Part shown: positions 9,832 to 18,309 of the stretch, piece by piece | Position numbering within the stretch: position 1 is the first letter of the stretch | How the letters are laid out: every line of letters starts with the position of its first letter | Source: JAMHWF01 sp035911095 | GTDB taxonomy: Bacteria > Pseudomonadota > Gammaproteobacteria > Burkholderiales > Burkholderiaceae_C | Direction of reading: 5' to 3' | DNA length: 64,000 nucleotides | Assembly: GCA_035911095.1 (NCBI GenBank) | Contig: JAMHWF010000098.1 | Coordinates: 1 to 64,000 of the forward strand | Made by a program: the position numbers and the translations under genes | The notes under the pieces: generated by a model | Seen by the model: only the letters and a program-made list of their open reading frames with translations | Told to the model about the DNA's origin: nothing | Databases searched by the model: none

Positions 9832-9853
9832 AAGCCCCGCCGAGGCGGGGCTT
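9832..9853 (-). terminator. Rho-independent terminator after rplY
   Basis: Arms AAGCCCCGCC (9832-9841) and GGCGGGGCTT (9844-9853) are perfectly complementary. On the minus strand the hairpin is followed by TTTCTGCTTCTG, a short T-rich tract. It lies 20 nt beyond the rplY stop, before pth, and should end transcripts of the prs-rplY unit. This agrees with pth having its own promoter-like box. Confidence 0.8.
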
Positions 9854-9873
9854 CCGACGAGGGGCGCGCGGCC

Positions 9874-10512
9874 CTACTTCTTGGCCTTGGCGTCCTTGCC
9901 GCCCTTGCCCTTGGCGGGCGCCGGCGCGGGAGCGGCCGGGGCGACTTCCTCCTCGACGACCGGGTCGACCACCGAGACCACCACCGGGTTCGGTTTGCCG
10001 TGGGTCACGACCTTGATGCCCTTCGGCAGCTTCAGATCGTTGACGTGCAGCGTCGCGCCCTTGACCACCTCGCCGAGGTCGACGGTGATGTACTCGGGCA
10101 GCTGCGAGGCCAGGCACTGGATCTGCAGCTCGTTGACGACGTGGTTGACCAGGCACTTGTCGGTCTTGACGGCCGGCGAGTTCTCTTCGTTGACAAAGTG
10201 CAGGGGCACCTTCTTCGTGATGCGCGTCGTCGCATCGACGCGCTGGAAGTCGATGTGCAGCACGATCGGCCGGAACGGGTGCATCTGGAAGTCGCGCAGC
10301 AGCACCTGCTGCGTCGCGCCGCCGAGTTCCATGTCGAGCAGCGAGCTGTGGAAGGCTTCCTTCTTCAGCGCGAAGAAGAGTGCGTTGTGGTCGAGCTCGA
10401 TCAGCGCGGGCTCGCCCGCACCGTAGACGATGCCGGGCACCTTGCCCGCGATGCGCAGGCGGCGGCTCGCTCCGGTCCCCTGCAACGTGCGCTCGAAAGC
10501 GACGAATTTCAT
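9874..10512 (-). CDS. rplY: 50S ribosomal protein L25, long (Ctc) form
   Basis: L25 binds 5S rRNA in the large subunit. This is the two-domain Ctc-type protein of 212 residues: an L25 domain (residues 1-90, MKFVAFERTLQGTGASRRLR) followed by the TL5 C-terminal beta domain (residues 100-190). It ends in an Ala/Pro/Lys-rich tail. A GGAG ribosome-binding site sits 9 nt before the ATG. It lies between prs and pth, a conserved order in betaproteobacteria, and is followed by a terminator. Confidence 0.96.
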   Translation of the reverse strand: MKFVAFERTLQGTGASRRLRIAGKVPGIVYGAGEPALIELDHNALFFALKKEAFHSSLLDMELGGATQQVLLRDFQMHPFRPIVLHIDFQRVDATTRITKKVPLHFVNEENSPAVKTDKCLVNHVVNELQIQCLASQLPEYITVDLGEVVKGATLHVNDLKLPKGIKVVTHGKPNPVVVSVVDPVVEEEVAPAAPAPAPAKGKGGKDAKAKK

Positions 10513-10615
10513 GGTTTCACTCCAAGGTGTGGCGCCCGCGACCAGGCGCCGGAAGTGGGCGGTCTCGCGACCGCCCTGCGGTTCCGGCGGCGCGTGGTGC
10601 GCCGCCGGCTTCGGA

Positions 10616-11602
10616 TCAGAAGTTGCTGTTCTGCTCCGCGAAGAGGGACGTGACCGACTCGCCATCGGAGATGCGGCGGATCGTCTCGGCGAACAGGAAG
10701 GCCACCGACAGCTGGCGGATCTTGCTGCAGACCTTGGCGTCGGCCGACAGCGGGATCGTGTTGGTGATGACGACCTCGTCGAGCTGCGAGCCGCGGATGC
10801 GCTCGACGGCCGTGCCCGAGAACACCGGGTGCGTGCAATAGGCATAGACGCTGCGCGCGCCGCGTGCCTTCAGCACCTCGGCCGCCTTCACCAGCGTGCC
10901 GGCGGTGTCGATCATGTCGTCCATGATCACGCAGGTGCGGTTCTCGATGTCGCCGATGACGTTCATCACCTCCGACACGTTCGCCGTCGGGCGCCGCTTG
11001 TCGATGATCGCGAGGTCGCAGCCGAGCTGCTTGGCCAGCGCCCGCGCGCGCACCACGCCGCCGACGTCGGGCGAGACCACCACCAGGTCCTGGTACGCCT
11101 TGCTCTTGACGTCCGACAGCAGCACCGGCGAGGCGTAGATGTTGTCGACCGGGATGTCGAAGAAGCCCTGGATCTGGTCGGCGTGCAGGTCCATCGTGAG
11201 CACGCGCTCGACGCCGACCGTCTCGAGCAGGTTGGCGCAGACCTTGGCACTGATCGGCACCCGCGTCGAGCGCGGGCGGCGGTCCATGCGGGCGTAGCCG
11301 TAGTACGGGATCACGGCGGTGATGCGCCTGGCGCTCGCGCGCTTCAGGGCATCGACCATGATCAGCAGTTCCATCAGGTTCTCGTTCGCCGGCGCACAGG
11401 TCGGCTGCACGACGAAGACGTCGCGCGCCCGCACGTTCTGCCGGATCTCGACCGTCACCTCGCCGTCGGAGAAGCGACCGACCGATGCGCGGCCCAGCTC
11501 GACGCCGAGATGGGTCGCGATTTCCTGCGCCAAGCCCGGATTGGCGTTGCCGGTGAAGAGCACGGTGTTGAAGAGCAACGGATCCTCCGCCGGGGAGCTC
11601 AA
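10616..11602 (-). CDS. prs: Ribose-phosphate pyrophosphokinase (PRPP synthetase)
   Basis: Prs makes PRPP from ribose 5-phosphate and ATP, feeding nucleotide, histidine, tryptophan and NAD synthesis. Visible are FTGNANPGLAQEIATHLG, the FSDGEV loop, the ATP-binding PYYGYARMDRR, and the PRPP signature VIMDDMIDTAGTLVKAAEVL. Two TTG starts are possible. That at 11602 gives 328 residues. The TTG at 11578 has a GGAGGA sequence 4 nt upstream and gives 320 residues beginning LLFNTVLFTGN, and may be the true start. PRPP would also feed the his operon and the putative polyprenyl-pentose pathway in this window. Confidence 0.95.
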   Translation of the reverse strand: MSSPAEDPLLFNTVLFTGNANPGLAQEIATHLGVELGRASVGRFSDGEVTVEIRQNVRARDVFVVQPTCAPANENLMELLIMVDALKRASARRITAVIPYYGYARMDRRPRSTRVPISAKVCANLLETVGVERVLTMDLHADQIQGFFDIPVDNIYASPVLLSDVKSKAYQDLVVVSPDVGGVVRARALAKQLGCDLAIIDKRRPTANVSEVMNVIGDIENRTCVIMDDMIDTAGTLVKAAEVLKARGARSVYAYCTHPVFSGTAVERIRGSQLDEVVITNTIPLSADAKVCSKIRQLSVAFLFAETIRRISDGESVTSLFAEQNSNF

Positions 11603-11665
11603 CGGTCCAAATGGCCAGCCTGCGCGGCGCGCAACGCCCTGCGCCCGGGTCGCGAGCGGGTGATC

Positions 11666-11742
11666 TGGCAGGGGAGGAAGGACTCGAACCCTCGCATGTC
11701 GGAATCAAAATCCGATGCCTTAACCAACTTGGCGACTCCCCT
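11666..11742 (-). tRNA. tRNA-Gln (anticodon UUG)
   Basis: A 77-nt cloverleaf on the minus strand. The acceptor stem AGGGGAG pairs with CTCCCCT, the anticodon arm is TCGGA-TTTTGAT-TCCGA with anticodon TTG, the T-arm contains TTCGAGT, and CCA is encoded. It lies between ispE and prs, the usual place in betaproteobacteria, and is presumably cut out of the ispE-prs transcript because no -10 box is evident in front of it. Confidence 0.97.
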
Positions 11743-11781
11743 ACACGGGACCCGGCTCGCGCCGCGCCCCAGCACACTGCT

Positions 11782-12666
11782 TCAGTCCTCGGCCCAACCG
11801 TGCAGCGGGTGGGCGTCCAGACTGCGGCACAGGCGGCCGACCCAGCCTGCCGGCAGCTCTGCCGGCAGGGTCGCCTTGGGGCGATCGCCTGCACCGATTT
11901 CCGCGAACACCGCGCTGCCCGAGCCGGTCATCCGGCTGTTGCCGAAGCGCGCAGTCAGCCAGCTGACGACCGATGCGACTTCGGGGCAGAGGGACTGCGC
12001 CGGGGGCTGCAGGTCGTTTCGGGCCTGCGTGCCAACCCAGGAGAGCAGTTGCTCGGCGTCCTCGGAAAAGCCCGCGATTGTAGCAGGGTGCGTGTCGCGG
12101 ACCAGCAGCGGGCTGGCGAAGATCGCCCTGGTGTCGATCGATGCGGCGGGCTTCACGACTGCCAGCCAGCGAGGCGGGATGGCGACCGGCGTCAGTCGTT
12201 CGCCGATGCCTTCGACGAAGGCGTTGCGGCCGCCGACGAAGAACGGCACGTCGGCGCCAAGCTGCAGCGCCAGCGGCAGCAGTCGCGATCGCGGCCAATC
12301 GAGCCCCCAGAGGCGGTTCAGCGCGAGCAGCGTGCTGGCCGCGTCGCTGCTGCCGCCGCCCATGCCGGCGCCGGAGGGGAGGCGCTTCTCGATCGAGAGG
12401 TCGACGCCCCAGAGGGTCCCGCTCGCGGCCTGCAGCGCGCGGGCCGCGCGCAGGCAGAGGTCGTCCTCGGGCAGTGGCTCGCCGAGATCGTGGCGGACGA
12501 GGCGGCCGTCGTGGCGACGCTCGAAATGCAGCGTGTCGGCCCAGTCGATCAGCAGGAACAGCGACTGCAGCAGGTGGTAGCCGTCGGCTCGGCGCCCGAT
12601 CACGTGCAGGAAGAGATTGAGCTTGGCCGGGGCCGGCACGTCGCTCAGGCTGTGCAGGCCGCTCAT
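11782..12666 (-). CDS. ispE: 4-diphosphocytidyl-2-C-methyl-D-erythritol kinase
   Basis: IspE phosphorylates CDP-ME in the non-mevalonate isoprenoid pathway. The 294-residue GHMP kinase has PAPAKLNLFLHVIGRRADGY at the N-terminus (catalytic Lys and substrate residues), the ATP loop LPSGAGMGGGSSDAAS near residue 100, and RMTGSGSAVFAEI near the C-terminus. It sits between lolB and tRNA-Gln. The ATG at 12666 gives the normal N-terminus. Confidence 0.95.
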   Translation of the reverse strand: MSGLHSLSDVPAPAKLNLFLHVIGRRADGYHLLQSLFLLIDWADTLHFERRHDGRLVRHDLGEPLPEDDLCLRAARALQAASGTLWGVDLSIEKRLPSGAGMGGGSSDAASTLLALNRLWGLDWPRSRLLPLALQLGADVPFFVGGRNAFVEGIGERLTPVAIPPRWLAVVKPAASIDTRAIFASPLLVRDTHPATIAGFSEDAEQLLSWVGTQARNDLQPPAQSLCPEVASVVSWLTARFGNSRMTGSGSAVFAEIGAGDRPKATLPAELPAGWVGRLCRSLDAHPLHGWAED

Positions 12667-12738
12667 CGGTGCAGGGCCCTTTCGTCGGGCCGGCGCCCGT
12701 CGGCCGGGGCATGGGGCGGACGCTTCAACGTGTGCGCT

Positions 12739-13413
12739 TCAACGGTCGAGCAGCGCGCGCAGGCTGACCGGCGGCGTGCTGCGACGCGCGGCCTGCACGG
12801 TGCCGGTCTCGAAGCGTGTCAGGTCGACCAGCCAGCCGAGCTGCTCGAAGCTCGGCGGGGGCGCATCGGGTTTCAGCGGCGCCGCGACGAGCAGGCGGCT
12901 TGGCGCTCCCGCCCAGGGCCGTCCGCGCAGCCAGTCGGGCAGCGCCTCCAGCGGCAGTGACTCGCCGAGCACCTCGCGCGCGAGGGCGTCGAGGTCGGCG
13001 AAGCGCCGCTCGCCGTCGGCGGTCGTGAGCACCGCGCCCGACGGCGCCCAGCGGGCCTGGGCCATCGTCGTGCCGATCGGGCTGCTCAGGCGCAGCGAGC
13101 CGGCTTCGCCCGAGCCGGCAAGCTCGAAGCGCGCCGTGACCGCTCGCGGCGGCGCGCTGTCGACACGCAGAGCGAGGCGCCCGCTCAGCAGGTCGGCCGG
13201 CGGTGCCGTCGTGAGCGACGTGCAGGCCGCAAGGCACAACGCCGTCACCAGCGCCGACGCGCAAGCGGACCGGCCGGCGGGGCGCGATGCCTGCGCGGCG
13301 CGTGTAGCGCCCGGCGCTGTCGCGCCGTGACCGCGGGGTGGCAGGGCGCCGGGCAGTGCATGCCCGGCGTGCCTTGCGGCAAGGCCCGGCGGCGTTGGGC
13401 AAGCCCGGTTCAC
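12739..13413 (-). CDS. lolB: Outer-membrane lipoprotein LolB
   Basis: LolB receives lipoproteins from periplasmic LolA and inserts them in the outer membrane. A lipobox is clear: ALVTALCLAACTSL, with Cys near residue 65. The mature domain has LLSGRLALRVDS and the LPLEALPDWLRGRPW hydrophobic segment typical of LolB. The only available start before the lipobox is GTG at 13413, which leaves an unusually long, Arg/Pro/Gly-rich stretch of about 47 residues before the signal core. The true start may be a rarer codon inside it. The gene begins 7 nt after the TPR gene and precedes ispE. Confidence 0.85.
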   Translation of the reverse strand: MNRACPTPPGLAARHAGHALPGALPPRGHGATAPGATRAAQASRPAGRSACASALVTALCLAACTSLTTAPPADLLSGRLALRVDSAPPRAVTARFELAGSGEAGSLRLSSPIGTTMAQARWAPSGAVLTTADGERRFADLDALAREVLGESLPLEALPDWLRGRPWAGAPSRLLVAAPLKPDAPPPSFEQLGWLVDLTRFETGTVQAARRSTPPVSLRALLDR

Positions 13414-13419
13414 GTCGGC

Positions 13420-15279
13420 TCAGAGCTCGACCTGCAGGCGCGCCAGCGTCTCGCGCAGCACGTCGTTGGCGCGGTCGCGGCCTTGGGCCTCGAGCCAGAT
13501 GCGGCGCGCTTCTTCGCGCTGGCCGGACATCCACAGCACCTCGCCGAGGTGGGCGCCGATCTCGGTGTCGGGCCGGGACGCATAGGCCTGACGCAGCAGG
13601 CGGACCGCCTCGGCATGGTTGCCCAGGCGGTACTCGACCCAGCCCAGGCTGTCGGTGATGAACGGCTCGCCCGGCGCCAGCGCGAGCGCCCGCTCGATCA
13701 GCTCCTTGGCCTCCGGCAGGCGCTGGCTGCGATCGGCCAGCGAGTAGCCCAGCGCGTTGTAGGCGTGGTGATGGTCGGGCTTGAGCGCGATCACGCGGCG
13801 CAGCAGGCGCTCCATCTCGTCCATGCGGTCGAGCTTCTCGGCCGTCATCGACTGTTCGTAGAGCAGATCGGTGTCGTCCGGGAAGCGCTCATTGGCGAGG
13901 GCGAGGACATCGTGAGCCTCCTGCCAGTGCTTGACGTCGCGCAGCACCGAGGCCTCGGCCATCAGCTTCGCCCGCGCGTCCTGCGGGCTGCGTTCCGGGG
14001 CGGCGCGCACCATCTCGCGCGCCCGCTCGAGCTGCCCCTGGCGCGCGAGCAGCGAGGCGCGGCGCACCTGGACTTCGAGCGCGCGTTGCGGGCTCTCGAC
14101 CTTGGCGAGCCAGGTCTCGGCGGCGGCCAGGTCGCCGCGTTGCTCGGCCGCCTGCGACAGCATCAGCCAGGCCTGGGTCAGGGCTTCCTCGCGCGCGCCG
14201 GGCTCTTCGCCCTCCGCGGCCGGGCGGGCCGTGAGGAGCTCGATGAAGCGCTGCAGCGCGGCGTCTGCCTCGGTGGGATGGCGCAGCTCCAGGTGCAGGG
14301 CACCCAGCGTGAGCCAGGGCGCGGGGTCGTCCGGGGCGTCGCGCGTCAGGGTCTCGAGCTGTGCGATCGCGTCCGGATAGCGCTGGGCCGCGGCCAGGGC
14401 CTGCGCGTAGAGCGCGCGGATCGGCGTGTCGTCCGGACGCACGGCCAGGTGGTTGCGAACGAGCTCCTCGGCCGCCGGGCGCTTTCCCATCAGCTCGATC
14501 GCGAGCAGCGCCGGGCCTTCGGCGCGCGCATCGAGCGTCTGTGCGCGCCGCGCGAACTCCAGCGCGCGGTCGGGTTCCTCGGACAGCTGCCAGCCGCGGC
14601 CGATCGAGACCAGTGCCGGGACCTGGGCCGGCCCGCCCTTGTCCGCATAGCCGCCGAGCACCTGGGCGATCACCGGGCCGGCCTGGCGCCGGTCGGCAAT
14701 GCGGCCGAACAGGCGTGGCAGCGCGGCGATCGCGCCGGGCCGTTCGGCATCGGGCGACATGCGCAGCAGCGACTGCAAGGGCTCGACCGCTTCGTTGCTG
14801 CGGCTGAGCGCGAGCAGGATCTGCACGATGTAGCGCTGTGCGTCGGGCGACGCCGGCAGGGCGCTGCGCCAGGCGCGGGCCGCGGCAAGCGCCTGGTCGC
14901 CGGCGCGGGCTTCGAGCGCGATGTCTGTGGCGCGGCGGAAGACCTGTTCGTCGCGCGTGCGGCGCGCGGCGTCGAGCATCACCTCGAAGGCCGCGCCTTC
15001 CTCGCCCTCGCGCAGCTGCATTTCGCCGATCAGCAGCTGATAGAAGAGCGGCGCATCGATGGACGAGTTGTCGACCGGCGCGGTGGCGGCCGGCGCCGCG
15101 GGCTCAGCCGCCGGCGCTTCGGTCTGTGCGAATCCCTGCGCGCAAAGCACCAGCAGGGCCGCCACGACCGCCGTACGGCGCCGCGCGTGGATATCGCCGC
15201 GGCGGGGCCACCTGAGACCCGCCCCTGCGCGGGGGCGAGGAAACATGGGGCGGCCCGGCGTTTCCTCGTGAGCCGGCAT
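13420..15279 (-). CDS. Exported tetratricopeptide-repeat protein
   Basis: A 619-residue protein with a basic leader then a hydrophobic stretch AVVAALLVLCAQGFA followed by an Ala/Pro linker, so it is probably periplasmic or membrane-associated. From about residue 70 it is helical throughout. TPR-like units are clearest in the last 200 residues, for example AYNALGYSLADRSQRLPEAK and ITDSLGWVEYRLGNHAEAV. The start at 15279 is supported by AGGAGG 5 nt upstream on the minus strand. It heads the lolB-ispE-prs run, a conserved neighbourhood in Burkholderiales. The specific role is unknown; assembly of envelope proteins is a guess from context. Confidence 0.85.
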   Translation of the reverse strand: MPAHEETPGRPMFPRPRAGAGLRWPRRGDIHARRRTAVVAALLVLCAQGFAQTEAPAAEPAAPAATAPVDNSSIDAPLFYQLLIGEMQLREGEEGAAFEVMLDAARRTRDEQVFRRATDIALEARAGDQALAAARAWRSALPASPDAQRYIVQILLALSRSNEAVEPLQSLLRMSPDAERPGAIAALPRLFGRIADRRQAGPVIAQVLGGYADKGGPAQVPALVSIGRGWQLSEEPDRALEFARRAQTLDARAEGPALLAIELMGKRPAAEELVRNHLAVRPDDTPIRALYAQALAAAQRYPDAIAQLETLTRDAPDDPAPWLTLGALHLELRHPTEADAALQRFIELLTARPAAEGEEPGAREEALTQAWLMLSQAAEQRGDLAAAETWLAKVESPQRALEVQVRRASLLARQGQLERAREMVRAAPERSPQDARAKLMAEASVLRDVKHWQEAHDVLALANERFPDDTDLLYEQSMTAEKLDRMDEMERLLRRVIALKPDHHHAYNALGYSLADRSQRLPEAKELIERALALAPGEPFITDSLGWVEYRLGNHAEAVRLLRQAYASRPDTEIGAHLGEVLWMSGQREEARRIWLEAQGRDRANDVLRETLARLQVEL

Positions 15280-15316
15280 CAGACCTCCTGTGAGCCGGTG
15301 GATTCTATCGACCGCA

Positions 15317-15322
15317 CATAAT
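15317..15322 (+). promoter_or_regulatory. -10-like box immediately before mutM
   Basis: CATAAT lies 5 nt before the mutM ATG. No ribosome-binding sequence lies between, so a transcript begun from this box would start at or near the start codon. No convincing -35 was seen. Confidence 0.45.
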
Positions 15323-15327
15323 TCCCC

Positions 15328-16158
15328 ATGCCCGAGCTGCCGGAAGTCGAAGTCACGCGACGCAGTCTCGCGGCACGAATCCACGGCGCCGAAGTCCTCG
15401 CGGTGCGGCTGGGCAAACCGCTGCGCTGGCCGCTGGGCGTCGAGCCCGGCACGCTGGTCGGTCGCACCGTCGGCGTCGTGGCGCGACGCGGCAAGTACCT
15501 CTGGTTGCCGCTGACGGCGGGCACCGGGGGCCTGCTGTTGCACCTGGGGATGTCGGGCTCGCTTGCCTTCCTGCCTGCGGCGCCGGCGCCGGTCGCGCCC
15601 GGGGCGCACGATCACTTCGATCTGCTGACTTCGCAGGGCCTGCTGCGCCTGACCGACCCGCGCCGTTTCGGGGCGGTCGTCTGGTCGGACGCGCTCGACG
15701 TGTCGCCGGCCGCGAAGCTGCTCGGCGGCCTCGGCATCGAACCCTTCGACCCGGCCTTCGACGGTGCCTGGCTGCACGCGGCGCTGCAGCGTCGGCGCAC
15801 GGCGGTGAAGCTGGCACTGATGGCGGGGGACATCGTCGTCGGCGCAGGCAACATCTACGCGAGCGAGGCCCTGTTCCGCGCCGGCATCGACCCCCGCACC
15901 CGCAGCGACCGGCTGGGCCCGGTGCGCTGCGCGCGACTCGTCCATGCCTTGCGCGACACCCTCGAAGAGGCGTTGTCGCTCGGCGGCTCGACCCTGCGCG
16001 ACTTCCGCAATGCCGAAGGCATGAACGGTGCTTTCCAGACCCATGCGAAGGTTTACGGCCGTGAAGGAGCGCCGTGCCTGCGATGCGGCGCGACGGTGCG
16101 CCGCATCGTCCAAGGGCAACGCGCTACCTACTTTTGTGGGGGCTGCCAGCGCCGTTGA
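15328..16158 (+). CDS. mutM: Formamidopyrimidine-DNA glycosylase
   Basis: MutM (Fpg) removes 8-oxoguanine and formamidopyrimidines and cleaves the abasic site by beta,delta-elimination. The mature N-terminus PELPEVEVTRRSL, with Pro2 as the nucleophile and Glu3, is intact. The lesion-recognition region GNIYASEALFRAGIDP and the C-terminal zinc finger (CLRCGATVRR...CGGCQ) are present. At 276 residues it is full length. Together with mutY downstream it forms the GO repair system. It is divergent from the TPR gene. Confidence 0.97.
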   Translation: MPELPEVEVTRRSLAARIHGAEVLAVRLGKPLRWPLGVEPGTLVGRTVGVVARRGKYLWLPLTAGTGGLLLHLGMSGSLAFLPAAPAPVAPGAHDHFDLLTSQGLLRLTDPRRFGAVVWSDALDVSPAAKLLGGLGIEPFDPAFDGAWLHAALQRRRTAVKLALMAGDIVVGAGNIYASEALFRAGIDPRTRSDRLGPVRCARLVHALRDTLEEALSLGGSTLRDFRNAEGMNGAFQTHAKVYGREGAPCLRCGATVRRIVQGQRATYFCGGCQRR

Positions 16159-16315
16159 TTCGTCACAACCCGTGTCCCGCGGCCCGATAAGCATGGTCAG
16201 CAGTTCACGGTCGAACGATCATCGCGTGTCAGAACTTGTTTCGACCACGATGCGAACGGACTCAGCCGGCTACGATCCTTCACCCTCAGCTTCCGCCGTG
16301 CCCCGAGCCACCCTG

Positions 16316-18307
16316 ATGTCCTCGTCCTTTGCCGGCAGTCTCGATGCCCTCGGCGGCTGGCGCGGCGCACTCACGCGGCAGCTCGATGCGCTGTACCTCG
16401 ACCTGCGCAACCAGGACGCGCTCGACCCGGCATCGAAGGCGCTGATCGGCACGCTGCGCGAGCGCCTTGCCGGCGAGAAGCTGATCCTCGCCTTCGTCGC
16501 CGAGTTCTCGCGCGGCAAGTCGGAGTTGATCAACGCGATCTTCTTCGCCGACACCGGCCGGCGCATCCTGCCAGCCACTCCGGGCCGGACGACGATGTGC
16601 CCGGTCGAGCTGGGCTACGAAGCCGGCGAGCCGCCGCGCGTCGCGCTGCTGCCGATCGAGACCCGCCTCGAGGGCCGCACGCTGGCAGACCTGCGCAGCC
16701 AGCCTCAGGCGTGGAGCGTGTACCCGCTCGACGTCGATTCGCCCGAACGCCTCGCCGAGGCGCTGGGAGAGGTGATGCGCACCCGCCGCGTCACGGTCGA
16801 CCAGGCACGCCAGCTCGGCTTTTGGAGCGACGACACCCCAGACGAGAACCCGCCGGTCGAGGACGGCCAGGTCGAGGTGCCGCTGTGGCGCCACGCGCTG
16901 ATCAACTACCCGCACCCGCTGCTCGAACGCGGCCTCGTCGTGCTCGACACGCCGGGCCTGAACGCGATCGGCGCTGAACCCGAGCTGACGCTGGGCCTGC
17001 TGCCGTCGGCCCATGCGACCGTCTTCATCCTCGGCGCCGACACCGGGGTGACCCGATCGGACATGGCGATCTGGCGTGACCACCTGAGCGCGCAGGCCCC
17101 CTCGCGCTACATCGTGCTCAACAAGATCGACACGATGAGCGACCCGCTGAACTCGGCGGAGTGGATCGAGGGGCAGATCGCGCAGCAGTGCCGCGGCGTC
17201 GCACACACGCTGTCGGTCGGCGTCGAACGCGTGTTTCCCCTTTCGGCGCGCCAGGCCCTGGCGGCGCGCATCTCGGGCGACGCGCCCGCACTCGAGGCGA
17301 GCCGCCTGCCGAAGCTGGAGGCCGCGCTGGTCTCGCAGCTGCTGCCGCAACGGCGCGAGATGCTCGAGCAGACCGTGCTCGAGAGCGTCCAGCAGCTCGA
17401 ACTTCAGTTGTTGCAGCGGGTGGGTGACCGCCGGCGCCAGCTGGCCGAGCAGTTGCTCGAGCTGCGCGGCCTGCGCGGCAAGAGCGGTGCCAAGCTGCGC
17501 ATGATGCTGCAGCGCATCGAGGCCGAGGCCGCCGAATTCGAACAGTGCTCGGCACGCCTGCAGGCGATGCGCTCGGTGCACACGCGGATGATGAAGGACG
17601 CGATGGTCGACCTGTCGGCCGACCGCGTGCGCGAGCTCGTCGCCGAGATGCAGTCGGCGATCGGCTCGTCGCTGCTCGGATTCGGCGCCAAGAAGGCCTT
17701 TGCCCGCACCTGCGGCAGCCTGCGCAGCCTGCTCGAGAGCGCCAAGCGGCGTGGCGACGAGATCCACCAGATGCTCTCCGGCACCTTCCAGACGCTGAAC
17801 AGCGACTTCGGCTTCGGCCTGATGCTCGGCCATGGCCCCGAGATCTCGCGTTTCGTGCGCGACCTCGACATGATCGAGTCGAACTATGCCCAGTACCTCG
17901 GGCTGAAGAACGCGCTGCGCCTGAACCAGCCGGGCTTCCTCGACCAGTTCCTGCGCATGCTGACCGGGCGCCTGCGGGTCGTCTTCGAAGGCGCGGGCGG
18001 CGAGCTCGAGGTCTGGAACAAGACCGCCACCTCGCAGGTCGACGCCCAGCTGCGCGACCGCCGGCGCGCCTTCACGCGCCGCCGCGAGGCGCTCGAGCGG
18101 GTGCAGGGCGCGGCCGGCGAGCTCGAGCTGCGCATCGCCGAATTCGAGGCCCAGGACACCGGTGCGCAGAAGCTCGAAGCCGAGCTGGTCGCGCACATGG
18201 CCGCGCTGCGCTCGATCGCGCGCTCGTCGGCGATGCGTGGCGACGGCTCGTCGAGGGACGAGGCGGCCGAGCACGTCGATCTGCCGTTGCAGCGCATCCG
18301 CGCCTGA
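16316..18307 (+). CDS. Bacterial dynamin-like GTPase
   Basis: A large GTPase of 663 residues. The G1 loop is in FVAEFSRGKSELINAIFF near residue 60 (G-K-S kept, first Gly of the usual loop replaced), G3 is LDTPGLNAIG near 212, and G4 is VLNKIDTM near 268. The C-terminal half is helical and coiled-coil-rich, as in dynamin-family proteins that act on membranes. The ATG at 16316 is chosen; an in-frame GTG at 16298 would add six residues. It sits between mutM and mutY and ends 2 nt before mutY. This position is shared by relatives as I recall, but the role is not known to me. Confidence 0.85.
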   Translation: MSSSFAGSLDALGGWRGALTRQLDALYLDLRNQDALDPASKALIGTLRERLAGEKLILAFVAEFSRGKSELINAIFFADTGRRILPATPGRTTMCPVELGYEAGEPPRVALLPIETRLEGRTLADLRSQPQAWSVYPLDVDSPERLAEALGEVMRTRRVTVDQARQLGFWSDDTPDENPPVEDGQVEVPLWRHALINYPHPLLERGLVVLDTPGLNAIGAEPELTLGLLPSAHATVFILGADTGVTRSDMAIWRDHLSAQAPSRYIVLNKIDTMSDPLNSAEWIEGQIAQQCRGVAHTLSVGVERVFPLSARQALAARISGDAPALEASRLPKLEAALVSQLLPQRREMLEQTVLESVQQLELQLLQRVGDRRRQLAEQLLELRGLRGKSGAKLRMMLQRIEAEAAEFEQCSARLQAMRSVHTRMMKDAMVDLSADRVRELVAEMQSAIGSSLLGFGAKKAFARTCGSLRSLLESAKRRGDEIHQMLSGTFQTLNSDFGFGLMLGHGPEISRFVRDLDMIESNYAQYLGLKNALRLNQPGFLDQFLRMLTGRLRVVFEGAGGELEVWNKTATSQVDAQLRDRRRAFTRRREALERVQGAAGELELRIAEFEAQDTGAQKLEAELVAHMAALRSIARSSAMRGDGSSRDEAAEHVDLPLQRIRA

Positions 18308-18309
18308 GC

